The translations under genes were made by a program, and so were the position numbers. A stretch of DNA of 36,367 nucleotides from Chloroflexota bacterium. GTDB lineage: Bacteria > Chloroflexota > Dehalococcoidia > JACPPY01. Shown here one piece after another: positions 9,646 to 18,939 of this stretch. The stretch lies in contig JACPPY010000010.1 of assembly GCA_016190755.1 (NCBI GenBank), positions 1-36,367 on the forward strand. The letters run 5' to 3'. Numbering within the stretch: the stretch's first letter is position 1; each line of letters starts with the position of its first letter. The notes beneath the pieces are model-generated. The model did not search any database and was not told the origin of the DNA. It saw nothing but the letters and a program-made list of their open reading frames with translations.

Positions 9646-10092
9646 ATGGCAGATAAGATAGCTCCAGCAACGAAGGCGTCCAAGGCCCTGCTCGATATGT
9701 TGAATGACGGTATTTCCAGGGAATTGCAGGTCTCCATCCAGTACATGTGGCAGCATGTGCAGTGGAGCGGTGTCAAGGGTTTTGCCGTCCATAGCGAGCT
9801 GAAGTCCATCGCCATTGTGGAAATGAAACACGCCGAAGCCATTGCCGAGAGGCTCTTTTATCTGGGTGGGATACCCAGCACCAAGCCCACGCCGATATTC
9901 GTGGGTGACACACTGAAAGAAATGATCCAGCAAGATGTCAAGGACGAGGAAGGCGGCATACGTCTGTACAAGCAGATAATCGAAACAGCACGAAAAGAAG
10001 GTGATGAGACGACGAACCGCCTGTTCCGTGAAATACTGCAGCAGGAAGAAGAGCACCACGACACGTTCACCACGCTGCTGGAGGACCTTTAG
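9646..10092 (+). CDS. Ferritin-like/bacterioferritin family protein
   Basis: ISRELQVSIQYMWQHVQW...EMKHAEAIAERLFYLGG...EEGGIRLYKQII...EILQQEEEHHDTF: four-helix di-iron ligands (E, ExxH, E, ExxH). Confidence 0.88.
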   Translation: MADKIAPATKASKALLDMLNDGISRELQVSIQYMWQHVQWSGVKGFAVHSELKSIAIVEMKHAEAIAERLFYLGGIPSTKPTPIFVGDTLKEMIQQDVKDEEGGIRLYKQIIETARKEGDETTNRLFREILQQEEEHHDTFTTLLEDL

Positions 10093-10193
10093 CCTCATTC
10101 CACAAAACCACAAGGCACCCTGAGTTTTCATGGATCGCTCCAGAAGCTCGGAGGTGCACCTACTCGTAGAGACGGCTGCTCGAAGGCTGCAGC

Positions 10194-11291
10194 TTACCGC
10201 CAGAGTGAACGCAGGTAAACGATCAAATCCGCCAGGTCGGCATCTGACAACCTGCCCGCATCGTAGGCGCCCATAGAGCCTATACCTGATCGCATAACGG
10301 CACCAATACTGGAATCGGTAGCATATTTCTGGGCCAGGCTGGGGCTGTTCAAGGCGGGAGCGAAAGTACTCCCCTTGCCGCCCTTGCCGTGACAGGCAGC
10401 ACATCCTGAGCTAGAGTAAACAGCCTCACCGTGTGTTGCATCTCCCTTCGGTTGGGCTGCCGTTGTAGTGGTGGTAGTAGTTGGGGTTGTCGTGGGGGCT
10501 GGCGTGGAGCCGGACAGCGATCGCATGTATGCAACCACGTCCGCGAGGTTTTTCTCCGGCAACCTGCCGGCATCGTAAGGGCTCATGGCTCCCTTGCCCG
10601 AGCGCAGGAGGTTGCTCATGGCCGCATCTGTGGGAAACTTCTGCGACAGGTCCGGAGAGTTTAAAGCCGGAGCGAAAGAGGTTCCTTTGCCATCCTTGCC
10701 ATGGCATGCGGCACAACCCGCGCTTGAATAAACAGAAGCGCCGCGCACCGGGTCTCCGCTCTGCGGTTTTCCGGTGGGTGTGGTTGTTGTAGGAGGAGGC
10801 GTGACTGTTGCCGTGGGCGCAGGTGTAGTAGGCTGAGGCTTCGGCGTTACCGGAGGTTGCTGGGCCAGGAGCCATGCTGTAATAGCGTTTACGTCTTCGT
10901 CAGGCATATAATCTTTCGGATAGGACGGCATGCCACCAGGGCCAGCGCGTACCATCATGCGCACCTGTTCTACATTGGAAATGCGCATAGGTGCGAACCT
11001 GGTTCCTTTTCCGTCCAGCCCGTGACAACTGGCACAGCCATACACGACAAAACCAGCCCTGCCACGGTCTATAGTGCCCAAGTCGCGCACGTGTCCTTGC
11101 CAACCAACCGTGTTTTCCGAGCCAACATACGACGGCTCAGACCTCTGGCCGCCCGACACAAAGGGCGATGTGGAGCCTAGGCTGGCGAAGACTGACGTAT
11201 CCCAAGGGCGCAGGACGATGCCCACTACCAGTGACAAGGCGATGACCAGCACCACAAGAAAAGCGATGGCAGGTACCACGGGCCTAGACAT
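10194..11291 (-). CDS. Membrane-anchored cytochrome c with three class I heme domains
   Basis: CASCHG, CAACHG, CAACHG, each followed by a class I cyt c fold; N-terminal TM (MSRPVVPAIAFLVVLVIALSLVVGIVL); Pro/Thr-rich linkers. ORF track extends to 11429. Confidence 0.93.
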   Translation of the reverse strand: MSRPVVPAIAFLVVLVIALSLVVGIVLRPWDTSVFASLGSTSPFVSGGQRSEPSYVGSENTVGWQGHVRDLGTIDRGRAGFVVYGCASCHGLDGKGTRFAPMRISNVEQVRMMVRAGPGGMPSYPKDYMPDEDVNAITAWLLAQQPPVTPKPQPTTPAPTATVTPPPTTTTPTGKPQSGDPVRGASVYSSAGCAACHGKDGKGTSFAPALNSPDLSQKFPTDAAMSNLLRSGKGAMSPYDAGRLPEKNLADVVAYMRSLSGSTPAPTTTPTTTTTTTAAQPKGDATHGEAVYSSSGCAACHGKGGKGSTFAPALNSPSLAQKYATDSSIGAVMRSGIGSMGAYDAGRLSDADLADLIVYLRSLWR

Positions 11292-11877
11292 GGCGGTTCT
11301 CCAATCTGGAAGTCCTCTTCTGCGCGGCGCTGTGTTGTCCGTCGCGGAATATTTGGCGCAGTTGGGCCATGGCCCACAGGAAGACGAACCAGATGCCGCC
11401 CATGACAACCGCCAGGAACCATGGGCCAAGCCCGGGTACGCTCACCCCGATCTGCTCAGAGTCGTATTGCTGAGGGCCTTCCAGTATCTTGACCACTGAA
11501 GAAGCACTCTTGACGGCGGGTTTTACATCTCCGGAAAGGCTGGCCGAAATGCTCAGGTCGCCGCTGGAGTGGGGCACATAGGTCATGGCAGCAACACCCT
11601 GTTTATCGGTCGTAGCGCGTCCGAGTTCGACGGAGTCCTCGGTATTCATGAAAGACGTTGAGACTTTGAAAACGACCACCACGCCGGGCATCGGTTCGCC
11701 GGTCGCACTGGAAACAAGGGCTTTCAGCGACAGCCGGTCGCCGACCGAGCCGCTTGACGGCGCTGTCAGGTCCAGCTTCGCAGGTGCCGGGCTATCGGCA
11801 AAAACAGCGGAGACCGGCCATGCTGCCAGCAGCGCAAGACAGAGGAGCAGGAGCATTCTGTATATTGTGCCCTTCAT
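11284..11877 (-). CDS. Secreted Ig-like (bacterial Ig/carboxypeptidase-regulatory type) domain protein with C-terminal TM
   Basis: Signal peptide, LDLTAPSSGSVGDRLSLKALVSSATGEPMPGVVVVFKV...ATTDKQGVAAMTYVP, TM FLAVVMGGIWFVFLWAMA. Confidence 0.7.
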   Translation of the reverse strand: MKGTIYRMLLLLCLALLAAWPVSAVFADSPAPAKLDLTAPSSGSVGDRLSLKALVSSATGEPMPGVVVVFKVSTSFMNTEDSVELGRATTDKQGVAAMTYVPHSSGDLSISASLSGDVKPAVKSASSVVKILEGPQQYDSEQIGVSVPGLGPWFLAVVMGGIWFVFLWAMAQLRQIFRDGQHSAAQKRTSRLENRHV

Positions 11878-13295
11878 TTCCTTCCTCCATCAACGGGAGG
11901 TGTGGGCTTTTCAGGGAAGGGTGAGCCGAGCTTGACCCTCAGGCCAGGTTGTCTGGTCTGTTCCAACTCCTCCACAGGCTCTTCGACAGGTTTGGGTTTC
12001 CGATGTTCCAGCATCTCCCAGACCGCGACCGCCGGGACGATCTTAACTATAAGGGTGATCAACAAGATAAAACCTGCAATGCCGGCCGCCATGAGCGACC
12101 ATTCGACCCACGTAGGCGAGTAGATAGCTGGATGGTAGGGCTGCAATGGCAGGCTCAGGCCTCCAACCACGATAAGGTACCTCTCGATCCACATGCCGAT
12201 GTTCGCCAAAAGCGCCGCCAGGACTATGAAGCCAATGCTGCGACGAGTGGCCGGAATCGCGACGAGCAGCGCCGGCAACACCATGCCTGACAAAGCATAT
12301 GTCCAGTAGTAGGGAGCCAGAGGTCCGACGAACATGCGCTCAAGGTAGAGATGCATGTCTCCTTTCAACTTGAAGCCTTCGGTGACATACTCGGAAACGT
12401 TGAAGAACATTACTATGAGAGAGAACGCGGCAAGCATGTACCCCAGGTTCTTAAAGTGCTGCAGCTTGAAGTACTCCTCTAGGTGGAATGCCTTCCGGAG
12501 CACCGCCATGAGAATGATCAGCACGCCGACCCCGGAGTACAACGCTCCGCCCACAAAGTAGGCCGCGTACATAGTGGAGTCCCAAGGCTCGCGCAGCGTC
12601 ATGGCGAATATCCAGGAGGTCACGGTGTGCATGGATACCGCTACAGGTATGATAACGATCATGAAAATGCCCAACGTGCGCGCCAGGCGGTGGTGCTGGC
12701 TGTGTGTGCCACGCCATTCCACGGCAAAGGCTTTGAACAGCCACTTCAATGGGTGGCTCTTCAACCTCTTGCTATCCCGGCAAAGCGCCAGGTCGGGTAT
12801 GAGCGCCAGGTAAAGGTAGATGGCGCTTCCTATCAAGTACGTCGTCAGGCCAAACACGTCCCAGGTCAAGGGCGATTGCCACCGCCCGAAGATGAACAGA
12901 TTGGACAACCGGGTCGGCTGGCCCATGTCCAGCAAGATGAAGACCGGGGCTATCACCAGCGCCGCTACGGTGACGAACTCAGCCATGCGGGTTATCGGCA
13001 GGCGCCACTCCGCGTGGGCGATGCGCAATATGGCCGAGATAAGCGTTCCGGCCATGCTGATGCCGATGAAGAACACGAACATGGTAACGTACAGTCCCCA
13101 GGAGATGCGGTCACGCATTCCGGTGACCACAAGCCCTTCGCGGAACTGCGTCTGGTAGGCATAGACCCCGAGGCCGATGAATACCAGAAGCACTGCAACC
13201 AGCAAGGCATACTTCGCGCTGATGTGGGACAGCGGGCTGAAGGCGCGCTCTTCCAGCCGGTCCTCGAAATCAACTACCGGCTTGACCGCTTCCAT
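11874..13295 (-). CDS. nrfD: NrfD/PsrC-family quinol-interacting membrane subunit
   Basis: Multi-TM protein, FVFFIGISMAGTLISAILRI, PVAVSMHTVTSWIFAMTLREPWDSTMYAAYFVGGALYSG, WIERYLIVVGGL. Confidence 0.88.
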   Translation of the reverse strand: MEAVKPVVDFEDRLEERAFSPLSHISAKYALLVAVLLVFIGLGVYAYQTQFREGLVVTGMRDRISWGLYVTMFVFFIGISMAGTLISAILRIAHAEWRLPITRMAEFVTVAALVIAPVFILLDMGQPTRLSNLFIFGRWQSPLTWDVFGLTTYLIGSAIYLYLALIPDLALCRDSKRLKSHPLKWLFKAFAVEWRGTHSQHHRLARTLGIFMIVIIPVAVSMHTVTSWIFAMTLREPWDSTMYAAYFVGGALYSGVGVLIILMAVLRKAFHLEEYFKLQHFKNLGYMLAAFSLIVMFFNVSEYVTEGFKLKGDMHLYLERMFVGPLAPYYWTYALSGMVLPALLVAIPATRRSIGFIVLAALLANIGMWIERYLIVVGGLSLPLQPYHPAIYSPTWVEWSLMAAGIAGFILLITLIVKIVPAVAVWEMLEHRKPKPVEEPVEELEQTRQPGLRVKLGSPFPEKPTPPVDGGRK

Positions 13296-14230
13296 GTCTT
13301 AGCTCCTTCAGTTGTTTTGTCCCAGGGCCATTCCACAGGCTTGAGCCCCTTAGTGAACGGCGAACGGCCTACATCCTGGCCTTGGCCGGGGATGTAATAT
13401 ACACGGGGTTTTGTGCCCAGATCTTCCTTCGAGCGGAACGCCCCATTGTTGGAGAGAAAACTCGACAGCATAACCACGTTTCTGCCATTCGTCGCCAGGT
13501 CTTCTTCCAGGTCGCCAAAGTAAATGGCGTTGTTAGGGCACGCCTGTGCACAGTAAGGAAGGCGGCCGGAGGAAGTCATATCGGTACAGAAGTCGCACTT
13601 CATCACGGTGCCCTTTGGGGCGCCGATCTGGTGTACTGGACTATAGTCCACGAGAGCCGCTTCCGGCGGGAGTGGTGGGTCGCCCCAGAGGAAGAACCGT
13701 CGCTCGTAAGGGCACGCCGCCATGCAGAGACGGCATCCGATGCACCTCCGCTGGTCTATCAACACTATGCCTTCGGGAGTAGACCACGTCGCAGCCACGG
13801 GGCAGACATTCACGCAAGGGGGGTTCTGGCACTGCATGCACGGAGTGGGCATGAATCGCGTGCCTCCGCCTGGCAATTCGTGCTCGTATACTTCTATCCA
13901 CTGCATTGGCTCAGGTAGGAAGCGCCCCCGTATGCAGGCTTCAGCGCATTGCGGGGCGGTGCCTGCTGACTGGCAGCCGTCGCAACGGCGGAGATCGATG
14001 ACGGCGGACCACCGGCGCAATCTTTTCCCCTTGCCGATAGGCGCTGTCGTTGCCTCTGTCCTAGACTCGGCGCGCGCCGTCAGAATGCGTAAACCCTGGC
14101 CGGCAACCGTGAGCCCCAACACCCCTGCCCCTGCAAGCTTCAGAAAGGTGCGCCGGGAGAGCGCTGGCCTGGTTGTGCCATCGTTGTTTTCTGGCATGTA
14201 GCCTGAAACCTCTATATTATTGCGTTGCAC
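13274..14230 (-). CDS. Tat-exported 4Fe-4S ferredoxin-type electron transfer subunit
   Basis: Tat motif SRRTFLKLAGAGVLGL; Cys clusters CMQCQNPPCVNVCPVAATW, CIGCRLCMAACPY, CDFCTDMTSSGRLPYCAQACPNNAIYFGDL. Confidence 0.93.
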   Translation of the reverse strand: MQRNNIEVSGYMPENNDGTTRPALSRRTFLKLAGAGVLGLTVAGQGLRILTARAESRTEATTAPIGKGKRLRRWSAVIDLRRCDGCQSAGTAPQCAEACIRGRFLPEPMQWIEVYEHELPGGGTRFMPTPCMQCQNPPCVNVCPVAATWSTPEGIVLIDQRRCIGCRLCMAACPYERRFFLWGDPPLPPEAALVDYSPVHQIGAPKGTVMKCDFCTDMTSSGRLPYCAQACPNNAIYFGDLEEDLATNGRNVVMLSSFLSNNGAFRSKEDLGTKPRVYYIPGQGQDVGRSPFTKGLKPVEWPWDKTTEGAKTWKRSSR

Positions 14231-14320
14231 CCAATCGGTATAGTTTAGCGGTGGGATGGGATAACTTCAACGACCAAGAACGCCGATTTAGTGTAAGCTA
14301 GGAGGCTTACTGCATAAATA

Positions 14321-14335
14321 ATTGCGCTACGCAAT
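14321..14335. promoter_or_regulatory. Inverted repeat ATTGCG-CTA-CGCAAT in divergent intergenic region
   Basis: Perfect by reading; lies between the divergent FeS operon and the NarL-type regulator. A second inverted repeat GTAAGC-N6-GCTTAC lies at 14293-14310. Confidence 0.4.
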
Positions 14336-14385
14336 GCTCATGTATTTAGTGACCTCTGAGTCTACTATGCAGTGACACGAAAATA

Positions 14386-15114
14386 GTGAGACAACATGAG
14401 ATAATGTCACATGCAAAGTATAATATGCGTATGGAAGCTACCAGGGCCGGAGCCGGCCCAATACGAGTCCTTCTGGCCGAAGACCACCGCCTAATGCGCG
14501 AGGGGACGCGACAGTTTCTTGAGCGCCAGGGCGATATTCATGTAGTGGGTGAGGCGGCGGACGGAGAGGAAGCTGTGCGCCTGGCGCGCGCCCTCCGGCC
14601 GGACGTGGCCATCGTGGACATAGCTATGCCCCATATGAGCGGCATTGAGGCTACTAAGGCCATAAAGAAGTACTGTCCAGACATCGCCGTGCTGATACTC
14701 ACCATGTACGATGACGACCAGTATATCGTCACGCTTCTGGAAGCGGGCGCCGCCGGCTATCTGCTTAAGGACATAAGTTCCTCGGAGCTGGTGGATGCCG
14801 TACGAAACGTGTATGCGGGAGAGGCCGTTATACATCCCTCGGTAGCCAAGAAGCTGCTCACGCGTTTGCTACCGCGCACCGCGAGGGAGAAAGTAAAGCT
14901 GGGCAGCGCGCCCAGTGGACGAGAGCTGGAAGTGCTTCAAATGGCCGCCCAGGGTCTGAGCAATAAAGAAATCGGCGAACAGCTGTCGTTGAGTTCGCGG
15001 ACTGTCCAGGCCCACCTGAGCAACATATTCAGCAAGCTTGGTGTAGCTTCTCGCACTGAGGCCATAGTCCGTGGCTTGCAACAGGGATGGTTGCGCTTGC
15101 AGGACTTCTGCTGA
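14386..15114 (+). CDS. NarL/LuxR-family response regulator
   Basis: IRVLLAEDHRLMREGTRQFLERQ...DVAIVDIAMPHMSGIEATKAI...VLILTMYDDD...GAAGYLLKD and LuxR HTH GRELEVLQMAAQGLSNKEIGEQLSLSSRTVQAHLSNIFSKLG. Start may be 14431. Confidence 0.93.
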   Translation: MRQHEIMSHAKYNMRMEATRAGAGPIRVLLAEDHRLMREGTRQFLERQGDIHVVGEAADGEEAVRLARALRPDVAIVDIAMPHMSGIEATKAIKKYCPDIAVLILTMYDDDQYIVTLLEAGAAGYLLKDISSSELVDAVRNVYAGEAVIHPSVAKKLLTRLLPRTAREKVKLGSAPSGRELEVLQMAAQGLSNKEIGEQLSLSSRTVQAHLSNIFSKLGVASRTEAIVRGLQQGWLRLQDFC

Positions 15115-15140
15115 GGCGCGGAGAGAGGTGGGTTGAGCAA

Positions 15141-16634
15141 GTGTCAATCAAACCGTTAGGTTGGTCTTGGTCGCTCCTCCGCGGGCTACCTTCGAGGTTT
15201 AGAGACCGTCACTTCTGGTACATACAGGCAGCCATACTGTCCATAGCTACTCTCCGCGCGTTTCTGGAATTTCAACCGACCACCGAGTGGTATGAGCTCC
15301 TGCAGCCGGTAATGGTAATACTGTATATCGTTCCTATTTCTTACTCCAGCATCCGCTACGGTTGGGAAGGCGGGCTGCTCACCAGCCTGTGGGTAGGTAT
15401 CCTCACCGTGCCGAACTTGGTACTGTGGCATCGTGGTGGTGTATGGGCGGGAGAGCTAATGGGGATAGTGGTGGTGGCTTTCGTCGGGACAATACTGGCG
15501 TGGCGGACCGACGTGGAATCCCGTCTGCGCAAGAAGGTCGAAGCCGCGATGCGAGACCTTGCGGTGTCCGAGGCAAGGTATCAGGGGCTTTTTGAGAACG
15601 CCGGAGATGCGATACTTGTGCTTGATGCCAACGGCCAGGTGGTCAGCGCCAATGCGGCGGCAAGTGTTCTGACAGGCTACTCCCGCGAAGAGTTGGTGGG
15701 GATGAACGCGACAACCCTCCTCAATGTTGCCCTCCTCAATGTTGAAGGTGGAACGCGTTATGGACACCCTTCAGCCGAAGGACCGTTTTTCCCGAGTGGA
15801 GAAATACGCCTGAAACGAAAAGAGGGCAGCGAGGTGTACGTAGAGGCCGTCTGCACCGTGCACCCAGGAGACATTGGTGTGCATACCCAGGCGGTGCTAC
15901 GCGATATCACTGCCCGTCGCCACCGCGAGTTGGGCTTGCGGGCTTTCTTGCGCCAGGTTACACGGGCGCAGGAAGAGGAACGAAAACGCATCGCGCGGGA
16001 CCTGCACGACGAGACAGCCCAGAACCTGGCGCTGCTGCGGCGCGAATTGCAGGATGCAATGCAGTCGGGAGACATGTCCGGAGCCTCGTCTGTCGAGCGC
16101 CTGAAACGTGTCTGGGAGATTGCAGGGGAGACGTTGCGAGGCGTCAGGAGGTTCACCAGCAACCTCAGGCCGCCTGTGCTGGACGACCTGGGGATTGTGG
16201 CTGCGCTGGAGACATTGGTCTCAGAGGTGACGAAGCTTACCGGCGTTGAGGCACACCTGGAAGTAAACGGCTCGCCGCACCGTCTCGACCCCGAGGCGGA
16301 GCTGATGCTGTTCAGGATAGTCCAGGAGGCGCTGCGCAATGTTCAGAAGCATGCGCAGGCAAGCAGGACTACAGTTACTATCACCTTCGATGGAGATGCG
16401 CTCCGAATTGACGTTGAGGACAATGGAAAGGGCTTCGACACCTCCGCAGTATCCTCCTTTGGCCCGCCTGAAGGGCATCTCGGGCTCACAGGCATGGCGG
16501 AACGTGCTGGCCTGCTCGGGGCCGAGATACATGTGTCCTCGAAACCGGGAGAAGGCACTCATGTGTCCGTGCTTTATGGGACGAAAGACCCTCCCGTCGG
16601 CAGTGAAAAGCACGTCCCGACGGGGACAGCCTGA
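15141..16634 (+). CDS. Membrane PAS sensor histidine kinase, NarX/DegS (HisKA_3) type
   Basis: TM segments, PAS YQGLFENAGDAILVLDANGQVVSANAAASVLTGYSREELVG, H-box RKRIARDLHDETAQNLALL, HATPase DVEDNGKGFD. ORF track starts 15087; GTG 15141 follows GAGAGAGGTGGG. Confidence 0.9.
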   Translation: MSIKPLGWSWSLLRGLPSRFRDRHFWYIQAAILSIATLRAFLEFQPTTEWYELLQPVMVILYIVPISYSSIRYGWEGGLLTSLWVGILTVPNLVLWHRGGVWAGELMGIVVVAFVGTILAWRTDVESRLRKKVEAAMRDLAVSEARYQGLFENAGDAILVLDANGQVVSANAAASVLTGYSREELVGMNATTLLNVALLNVEGGTRYGHPSAEGPFFPSGEIRLKRKEGSEVYVEAVCTVHPGDIGVHTQAVLRDITARRHRELGLRAFLRQVTRAQEEERKRIARDLHDETAQNLALLRRELQDAMQSGDMSGASSVERLKRVWEIAGETLRGVRRFTSNLRPPVLDDLGIVAALETLVSEVTKLTGVEAHLEVNGSPHRLDPEAELMLFRIVQEALRNVQKHAQASRTTVTITFDGDALRIDVEDNGKGFDTSAVSSFGPPEGHLGLTGMAERAGLLGAEIHVSSKPGEGTHVSVLYGTKDPPVGSEKHVPTGTA

Positions 16635-16777
16635 AAGGGATTGCCCGAAAGACCCCCGGTCTAGTAGAGCCTAAACTATTCCAGGCAAATGCGGAAACAC
16701 AGCTAATGGGCTTGACGTAGGACCTTTCACTCTAGAGCTCTCTCCCCGGATATCCCGATCAGCCCTTCTCCCCGGGT

Positions 16778-16795
16778 ACCCCGACTTGTCGGGGT
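16778..16795. repeat. Hairpin ACCCCGAC-TT-GTCGGGGT in convergent intergenic region
   Basis: Perfect 8-bp stem by reading, between the kinase and proS 3' ends. Confidence 0.7.
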
Positions 16796-16870
16796 GTGGA
16801 GAGGCTGGGTGAGGGTGGACCTGAAATATGTGCACAAGCCCATAGTGTTGCACCACATACTTGGATTGGT

Positions 16871-18580
16871 TTAGGTGTCTGCTGCCGCGGCTATCTCTTG
16901 CTTGACCCTATTGGCGATCTCGCCCAGCGGGACCAGCTCTGATTCTCCCTTCGCGCGCAGCTTGAACTCCGCACTCTTGGACTTCAGAGTGCGCGGGCTC
17001 ACCGTGACCCTGATGGGCAGACCAAGAAGGTCGGCGTCGTTGAACTTGATGCCCGCCGACTCTACCCTGTCGTCGTACAGGACCTCAATGCCTTGCTTCA
17101 CCATCTCGTTATAGACTCGTTCCACTTCGGACGCTACCTCTGTGTTGTCCAGGAACAAGGGACACAGATATACCTGGTGCGGGGCTATGGGAAGAGGCCA
17201 GATTATGCCCTTCTCGTCATGGTTCTGCTCCACGGCGGCCGCCAGTAGCCTTCCCAGGCCGATACCGTAGCAGCCCATGATGCAGGGCCGCTGCTCGCCG
17301 TTCTCGTCCAGAAAATAGGCGCCCAGCTTTTCGCTGAGGAAGGTGCCGAGCTTGAACACGTGGCCGACCTCGATGCCGCGCGAGGTTAAGAAGACGTGCC
17401 CGCACCGGGGACATTCGTGGCCCGCCTTTGCCCTGGCTATGTCGCCCATGATATCGATCTGGAAGTCGCGGGGGTAGTTTACGTTTTTCAAGTGCGTATC
17501 GCGCCTGTTGGCGCCGGCAACGAAGTTGTTGCCCATCATTATAGACTCGTCAGCCACTACCTTAACGCCCTTGAGCCCCACGGGTGAGGCGTAACCTGCT
17601 ACGATGCCTGTGCCCTTAAGGTCTTCGTCAGTGGCCATGCGCAGGTCGGCGCACTTGAGCATATTTTTGAGCTTCACCTCGTTGACGTCCATGTCTCCCC
17701 GTATGACCGACAGCACATGGTTGCCGTCGGCCATGTACATGACCGCCTTCAGCGTCTTGCTCTCGGGCATGTTCAGCAACCTCGCCAGGTCAGCGATGGA
17801 CGTGACGCCGGGAGTAGATATCTCCTGTATTGGGAGCGGCTCTTCGGCTGCCGACGGGGTCTTTCGCACCTCTGCTTTCTCCGCGTTGGCGGTGTAGCCA
17901 CAGTTGTGGCAACGTATTATCTCGTCTTCTCCAGTCTCCGCGATAAGCATGAATTCATGAGAATCTTTGCCGCCGATGGCGCCGCTATCGGCCTCAACCA
18001 TCACGGCGGGCAGTCCGCAGCGCCGGTAGATATTGTTGTAGGCTTCAATCATCTTCTTGTAGCTGCGGTCTAAGCCAGCCAGGTCGGCGTCGAAGCTGTA
18101 TAGGTCTTTCATAATGAACTCACGCACGCGGAGCAGCCCCCCGCGCGGCCTGGGTTCGTCACGGAACTTGTTCTGTATCTGGTACAGGAGCAGAGGCAAC
18201 TCCTTGTAGCTTTGCAAGTGCCGGTGCACCAACTCGGTGACCACTTCTTCATGTGTGGGGCCCAGTACCAGCGTATGCTCCTTCCGGTCTTTGAAGGTGA
18301 ACAGCGTCTTGCCGAAGGCCTCGTGCCGGCCCGACAGGTCCCATAACTCGACCGGCTGAAGGGATGGCATGGAAAGCTCCTGTCCTCCGGCGCGGTCCAT
18401 CTCCTGGCGCACTATGCGCTCTATCTTGCGCAGTGTGCGCCAGCCGGAGGGCAGGTAGGAATACACGCCCGTGGCGATCTGGTCCACCATGCCGGCGCGT
18501 ACCAGCAATTGGTGGCTTATGCTATCTGCCTCGGCGGGCGCCTGCCTCAATGTTTTGCCGAAAAGCTTAGAGAAACGCAA
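16871..18580 (-). CDS. proS: Prolyl-tRNA synthetase (bacterial type with editing insertion)
   Basis: MRFSKLFGKTLRQAPAEADSISHQLLVRAGMVDQIATGVYSYLPSGWRTLRKIERIVRQEMDRAGGQEL, FKDRKEHTLVLGPTHEEVVTEL, IMKDLYSFD, YGIGLGRLLAAAVEQNHDEKGIIWPLPIAPHQVYL. Confidence 0.97.
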   Translation of the reverse strand: MRFSKLFGKTLRQAPAEADSISHQLLVRAGMVDQIATGVYSYLPSGWRTLRKIERIVRQEMDRAGGQELSMPSLQPVELWDLSGRHEAFGKTLFTFKDRKEHTLVLGPTHEEVVTELVHRHLQSYKELPLLLYQIQNKFRDEPRPRGGLLRVREFIMKDLYSFDADLAGLDRSYKKMIEAYNNIYRRCGLPAVMVEADSGAIGGKDSHEFMLIAETGEDEIIRCHNCGYTANAEKAEVRKTPSAAEEPLPIQEISTPGVTSIADLARLLNMPESKTLKAVMYMADGNHVLSVIRGDMDVNEVKLKNMLKCADLRMATDEDLKGTGIVAGYASPVGLKGVKVVADESIMMGNNFVAGANRRDTHLKNVNYPRDFQIDIMGDIARAKAGHECPRCGHVFLTSRGIEVGHVFKLGTFLSEKLGAYFLDENGEQRPCIMGCYGIGLGRLLAAAVEQNHDEKGIIWPLPIAPHQVYLCPLFLDNTEVASEVERVYNEMVKQGIEVLYDDRVESAGIKFNDADLLGLPIRVTVSPRTLKSKSAEFKLRAKGESELVPLGEIANRVKQEIAAAADT

Positions 18581-18611
18581 TAGATTCTCCTTTGTGACCT
18601 CTCATCCCCTT

Positions 18612-18647
18612 GCCCCTTCTCTCCTCATCGATGAGGAGAGAAGGGGC
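18612..18647. repeat. Perfect 36-bp palindrome GCCCCTTCTCTCCTCATCGATGAGGAGAGAAGGGGC
   Basis: Self-reverse-complement by reading; followed at 18659-18677 by hairpin AAGGGGGC-GCA-GCCCCCTT. Confidence 0.9.
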
Positions 18648-18939
18648 GTATTACTTCTAAGGGGGCGCAGCCCCCTTCGCACACTCCCTGTCTATGATTC
18701 GGTGTATCGAGGTTCTTCGAACGTACGTGTGAATCTGTATCCAGGTACCGGCGCAGATTGTACACCAAACAGCTAAGTGGGCGCACTACGAAAGTCTGGC
18801 CATGCCCGAGGCGAGAAAAACGTTAAACACGAACCTGTCATTATGGCAGACCGCATGTTGCCGTGGCAGGTTGTCAGACTGTGTCTGGAAAGGGGGCATG
18901 CTATATGTAGAAGCTGTTGAACCGGGAGGTGACAGAAGA

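Noticed and set aside
9625-10404. 259-aa minus-strand ORF
   Set aside because: Antisense to the bacterioferritin-like gene and overlapping cytochrome c; no family signal.
12483-13397. 304-aa + strand ORF
   Set aside because: Antisense to nrfD and the FeS gene; no recognisable motif.
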